Positions 61,521 to 64,000 of a stretch of 64,000 bases of DNA are shown here, piece after piece. The notes under the pieces were generated by a model. It saw only the letters and a program-made list of their open reading frames with translations. It was not told the DNA's origin and did no database searches. The stretch comes from Pontibacter aquaedesilientis (GTDB taxonomy: Bacteria > Bacteroidota > Bacteroidia > Cytophagales > Hymenobacteraceae): the NCBI RefSeq assembly GCF_014773225.1, contig NZ_JACXAJ010000006.1, positions 124,001-188,000 on the forward strand. Direction: 5' to 3'. Each line of letters starts with the position of its first letter. Within the stretch, counting starts at the first letter, position 1. The position numbers and the translations under genes were made by a program.

Positions 61521-61553
61521 TAAAAAAAGCTACCCCCGGGGTAGCTTTTTTTA
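61521..61553 (+). terminator. Terminator after the YkvA-like gene
   Basis: AAAAAAAGCTACCCC and GGGGTAGCTTTTTTT form a perfect stem-loop with a T-run. Confidence 0.92.
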
Positions 61554-61719
61554 CATCAGCCTGGCACCTGAAATGTGCCTTGCCGGGTTGCTAATGGGCA
61601 ATAAGAGCGATTGAAAAAATACATTACAGCTACACAATATAGCACTATTCAAATACAAAAATTTAAATAATTTTATACAAAAGCTATCTAACTACTAGCT
61701 TTTTAAAGAATTTATTATC

Positions 61720-61727
61720 TATATTTG
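61720..61727 (+). promoter_or_regulatory. Candidate -7 element TATATTTG
   Basis: Exact TAnnTTTG, 34 bp before the GTG start at 61762; no clear -33 TTG. Confidence 0.45.
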
Positions 61728-61761
61728 GAGTAGTGATTTTGTATTTTAACTTTTAGCCAAA

Positions 61762-62502
61762 GTGTCCTCATCATTTTTACGACTTACATCTGTTAATCTC
61801 CACATCGATGGAATCGGGAAGGTTCTGATTGAGCGGAGTGAAAAAGCCAAGAGACTTAGCATCAGTGTTAGGCCGCTCAAGGGCATTCGGGTTGCCGTGC
61901 CGCCCCACATCAGTTTCGAGAAAGCGGAGCAGCTTATCTACACCAAAAGCGATTGGATAAAAGAGCATCAGGCTCGCATGAAGCAGCATGAGGAGCAGGT
62001 GACCATGTATGACGGCAGCACTGACTTCAAAACCCGCTCCCATACCTTGCGCCTTCTCACCCATGCCCAGTATACCATGCGCTGCGTGATTGAGAACGGC
62101 TATATCAACGTGTTTTACCCAGCTTACAAAGAGGTGCGCGACAGCGAAGTGCAGAAATTCATCCGTAAGTCCATTGAGGAGACCTACCGCAAAGAAGCCA
62201 AGGATTATCTGCCGAAGCGGGTGGCCTACTTTGCTGAGAAGTTCGGCTTCCGGTACCAGAATGTGTTCATCAAGAATGCCAAGTCACGCTGGGGAAGCTG
62301 TTCGCACACCAACAACATCAACCTGAACCTGCATCTCATGCGCCTGCCTGATTCACTCTGCGACTACGTGATCCTGCATGAGCTGGCCCATACCGTAGAG
62401 AAGAACCACGGCCCGCAATTCTGGGCACTGCTCGACAAAGTCTGCGTGAACTCCAAAGCACTCGACACGAAGCTGAAAGCTTATCGCATTTCTATTTACT
62501 AA
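61762..62502 (+). CDS. YgjP-like (DUF45) metallopeptidase
   Basis: A 246-residue YgjP/DUF45 protein from GTG 61762. Zinc motif H-E-L-A-H-T-V-E-K-N-H-G-P-Q-F-W at about residues 204-219, preceded by the family signature S-R-W-G-S-C-S. The N-terminal domain has S-I-S-V-R-P. Such proteins occur next to type I restriction genes or alone; here it stands alone, and the SAM-dependent partner is missing. Role probably proteolytic, target unknown. Confidence 0.93.
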   Translation: MSSSFLRLTSVNLHIDGIGKVLIERSEKAKRLSISVRPLKGIRVAVPPHISFEKAEQLIYTKSDWIKEHQARMKQHEEQVTMYDGSTDFKTRSHTLRLLTHAQYTMRCVIENGYINVFYPAYKEVRDSEVQKFIRKSIEETYRKEAKDYLPKRVAYFAEKFGFRYQNVFIKNAKSRWGSCSHTNNINLNLHLMRLPDSLCDYVILHELAHTVEKNHGPQFWALLDKVCVNSKALDTKLKAYRISIY

Positions 62503-62620
62503 AAAGCAAGACTTATTGAATATACCCTTACTCTATCCTCATTAATACAGGCCTCAGATTAACTTTTGAAAAGCATGCGACTTATCCAGTTGCCGCAGAG
62601 CTGGTCTGAGTAGCCTGAAA

Positions 62621-62662
62621 GCAGAAGAGGCCGGGAATATACTCCCGGCCTCTTCTGCTTTT
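62621..62662. terminator. Strong bidirectional hairpin
   Basis: GCAGAAGAGGCCGGGA (62621-62636) pairs with TCCCGGCCTCTTCTGC (62643-62658), T-run on both sides. Between convergent metallopeptidase and carrier-protein genes. Confidence 0.9.
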
Positions 62663-62679
62663 AAGGTATAAACCTCATA

Positions 62680-62937
62680 TTAACTGGCTTCCCACATGCT
62701 GTGCGAAGCCACGAAATCCACGAAATCGCCTACGGTGTTGATCGGCACTTCATCCGGGATAACGATATTGAAGCTTTTCTCCAGCTCCAGGATGATATCA
62801 ACCAGATCAACCGTATCGAAGCCGAAATCCTTCTCCAGGCGGGCATTGGCCTGCAGGCGGGCCGGTCTTATCTCCTTGGTTTTGCTAATGATGCGGATAA
62901 CCTCACGCTCAATAGTCTTATCAGTTGTTGTAAGCAT
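62680..62937 (-). CDS. Acyl-carrier-like protein with Thr at the Ser site
   Basis: An 85-residue acidic helical protein with the acyl carrier fold: R-L-E-K-D-F-G-F-D-T-V-D-L-V-D-I-I-L-E-L-E, I-V-I-P-D-E. In ordinary carriers the phosphopantetheine Ser is in D-S-L-D; here the position is D41-T42-V43-D44, with Thr (codon ACG). It starts 2 bp after the RND stop on the same strand, so it is cotranscribed with the transporter. Either it accepts a prosthetic group on Thr, or it is a non-loaded adaptor. Confidence 0.8.
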   Translation of the reverse strand: MLTTTDKTIEREVIRIISKTKEIRPARLQANARLEKDFGFDTVDLVDIILELEKSFNIVIPDEVPINTVGDFVDFVASHSMWEAS

Positions 62938-62939
62938 AT

Positions 62940-64000
62940 TTATAGGGTGTATTCTCTAACTTTTCCATTCACAGGCACATCCTGCTGGTCCACTATTTTC
63001 ACAGCGCCCGCAGGTTTCCTGTTTCCTTTTACTCTATCTTTCAGCTTCTCATTGAGCAGGTACATCACCGGCACAATCAGCAGTGTGATGAGCGTTGCAA
63101 AGCCCAAGCCAAAAATGATCGTCCAGGCAAGCGGCCCCCAGAAGGCCACGCTGTCACCGCCCATAAAGAAGCTAGGCTTGAACTCCGTGAACAAGGTATA
63201 GAAGTTCAGGTTTATACCTAACGCCAGTGGTATGAGGCCTAGTATAGTGGCCGTGGCCGTCAGCAACACCGGGTTCAGACGCGTCTTGCCTGCCTCCACG
63301 ATCGCCTCCTTCAGTTCCTTGCCTTCTGCCAGCAGCATGTCCGTGAACTCCACGATCAGGATACCGTTTTTCACCACGATACCGGCCAGCGCCACAATGC
63401 CCACACCCGTCATCACAATGGACACGTCCATTCCGAAGATAGAGAAACCCAGCAGCACGCCGATGATACTGAACAGCACCTCCGACAGAATGATGAATGG
63501 CTTGGACACCGAGTTGAACTGCGTCACCAGAATCAGGAAGATGATGCAGAAAGCCGCTACCAGTGCTACCAACAGGAAGTTGGCCGTCTCCTCCTGTTCC
63601 TCCTGCTGTCCGCCCATGCTCACCTCATACCCTTCCGGTGTGGAGAAATTCTGCAGCGCACTCTCAATGTTCTGCACCACTTCGTTGGCATTGTAGCCGT
63701 CCAGCACGTTCGACTCCAGCGTGACCATGCGCTTGAGGTCTTTGCGCTTGATGCCGCCATACGACGTACCGTACTCTATAGTAGCCAGCGACGAAAGCGG
63801 AATCTGGCGTACCTGCCCGCTGTTCATGTCGCGGTACGTGATGCGCATTCCCAGCAACGCGTCGATGTTCTTGCGATAAGGCTCCGCGTATCGCACCTGA
63901 ATCGGGTACTCGTCCTCGTCTAGCTTGAACTTAGAGGCCTCGTCGCCGAAAATGGCCGTGCGCAGTTCCATACCTACCTGCCCGGTGCTGATGCCTTCGC
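62940..64000 (-). CDS. RND-family efflux transporter, C-terminal part (partial)
   Basis: At least 353 residues of an AcrB/HAE-type RND permease running off the right end of the window; the true start lies beyond 64000. Visible are the porter-domain end (V-R-Y-A-E-P-Y, Y-R-D-M-N-S-G) and six TM helices including G-I-V-V-K-N-G-I-L-I-V-E-F-T-D and F-T-L-F-T-E-F-K-P-S-F-F-M-G-G-D, typical of the last TM bundle. It exports drugs, metals or lipids with proton antiport. The carrier protein gene follows 2 bp on. Confidence 0.92.
   Translation of the reverse strand, partial: EGISTGQVGMELRTAIFGDEASKFKLDEDEYPIQVRYAEPYRKNIDALLGMRITYRDMNSGQVRQIPLSSLATIEYGTSYGGIKRKDLKRMVTLESNVLDGYNANEVVQNIESALQNFSTPEGYEVSMGGQQEEQEETANFLLVALVAAFCIIFLILVTQFNSVSKPFIILSEVLFSIIGVLLGFSIFGMDVSIVMTGVGIVALAGIVVKNGILIVEFTDMLLAEGKELKEAIVEAGKTRLNPVLLTATATILGLIPLALGINLNFYTLFTEFKPSFFMGGDSVAFWGPLAWTIIFGLGFATLITLLIVPVMYLLNEKLKDRVKGNRKPAGAVKIVDQQDVPVNGKVREYTL

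Noticed and set aside
1..64000. CRISPR array
   Set aside because: No regularly spaced direct repeats with unique spacers; the iterated octamer is irregularly spaced and occurs in both orientations.
1..64000. The octamer as a promoter or ribosome-site element
   Set aside because: Most copies lie inside genes, in both orientations and all frames, and they are not at a fixed distance from starts.

Overview
The window reads as a chromosome segment of a Bacteroidota bacterium of the order Cytophagales, most like Hymenobacteraceae (Pontibacter and relatives). The indications are type IX secretion (T9SS) C-terminal sorting domains, PorT-type and other outer-membrane barrels, TTG-N19/20-TAnnTTTG style promoters, weak Shine-Dalgarno use, a RAYT transposase with matched REP palindromes, and a moderately GC-rich composition. 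No rRNA is present; there is one tRNA (Arg, CCU anticodon).

Layout. 0.2-6.7 kb: GNAT acetyltransferase and lipocalin lipoprotein, a DUF2157/DUF4401/GDYXXLXY membrane-protein operon, a secreted TPR protein. 6.8-17.8 kb: GluQ-RS, an MscS channel, a J-domain-like protein, a RAYT/REP locus, mfd, and a PAS-only sensor followed by a CheY-like receiver. 18-19.4 kb: two tandem, extremely hydrophilic, probably disordered proteins. 20-28.7 kb: a frameshifted uracil-DNA glycosylase, the methionine aminotransferase plus omega-amidase pair, a T9SS FG-GAP protein, murF, an AT-rich acquired segment with a truncated surface-protein gene, and rfbC. 28.8-38 kb: hflX, sixA, ppk1, an outer-membrane barrel and a calcineurin-like phosphoesterase fused to a BamA-like barrel (phosphate/polyphosphate theme). 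38.4-43.3 kb: an HD domain fused to a Pycsar-type transmembrane module, then a sensor cluster (three SpoIIAA/STAS-like proteins, an H-NOX haem sensor, a GAF protein and a GAF remnant) ending at tRNA-Arg. 44.4-48 kb: flavoprotein, type III polyketide synthase and methyltransferase operon, then an HDAC-like deacetylase. 48.9-49.5 kb: a gene-free AT-rich stretch with clustered DnaA boxes (oriC candidate). 49.5-54 kb: envelope and redox genes. 54.06-60.18 kb: a 404-bp direct repeat flanks a 5.3-kb island with immunity-like genes and several broken genes; the right repeat forms the 5' end of an intact NlpC/P60 gene and the left copy is truncated. 60.8-64 kb: YkvA-like protein, YgjP-like metallopeptidase, an acyl-carrier-like protein with Thr at the Ser position, and the end of an RND transporter.

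The strongest signal that ordinary annotation does not explain is an octamer, AGGTATAG/CTATACCT (extended consensus CAGGTATAGC/GCTATACCTG). By eye it occurs about 50 times in 64 kb, on both strands, in all reading frames, between genes and in terminator loops. It is nearly absent from the segments that look acquired: the REP locus, the H-NOX sensor cluster and the 54-60 kb island. It behaves like a genome-wide iterated word such as an uptake signal or an architecture motif.
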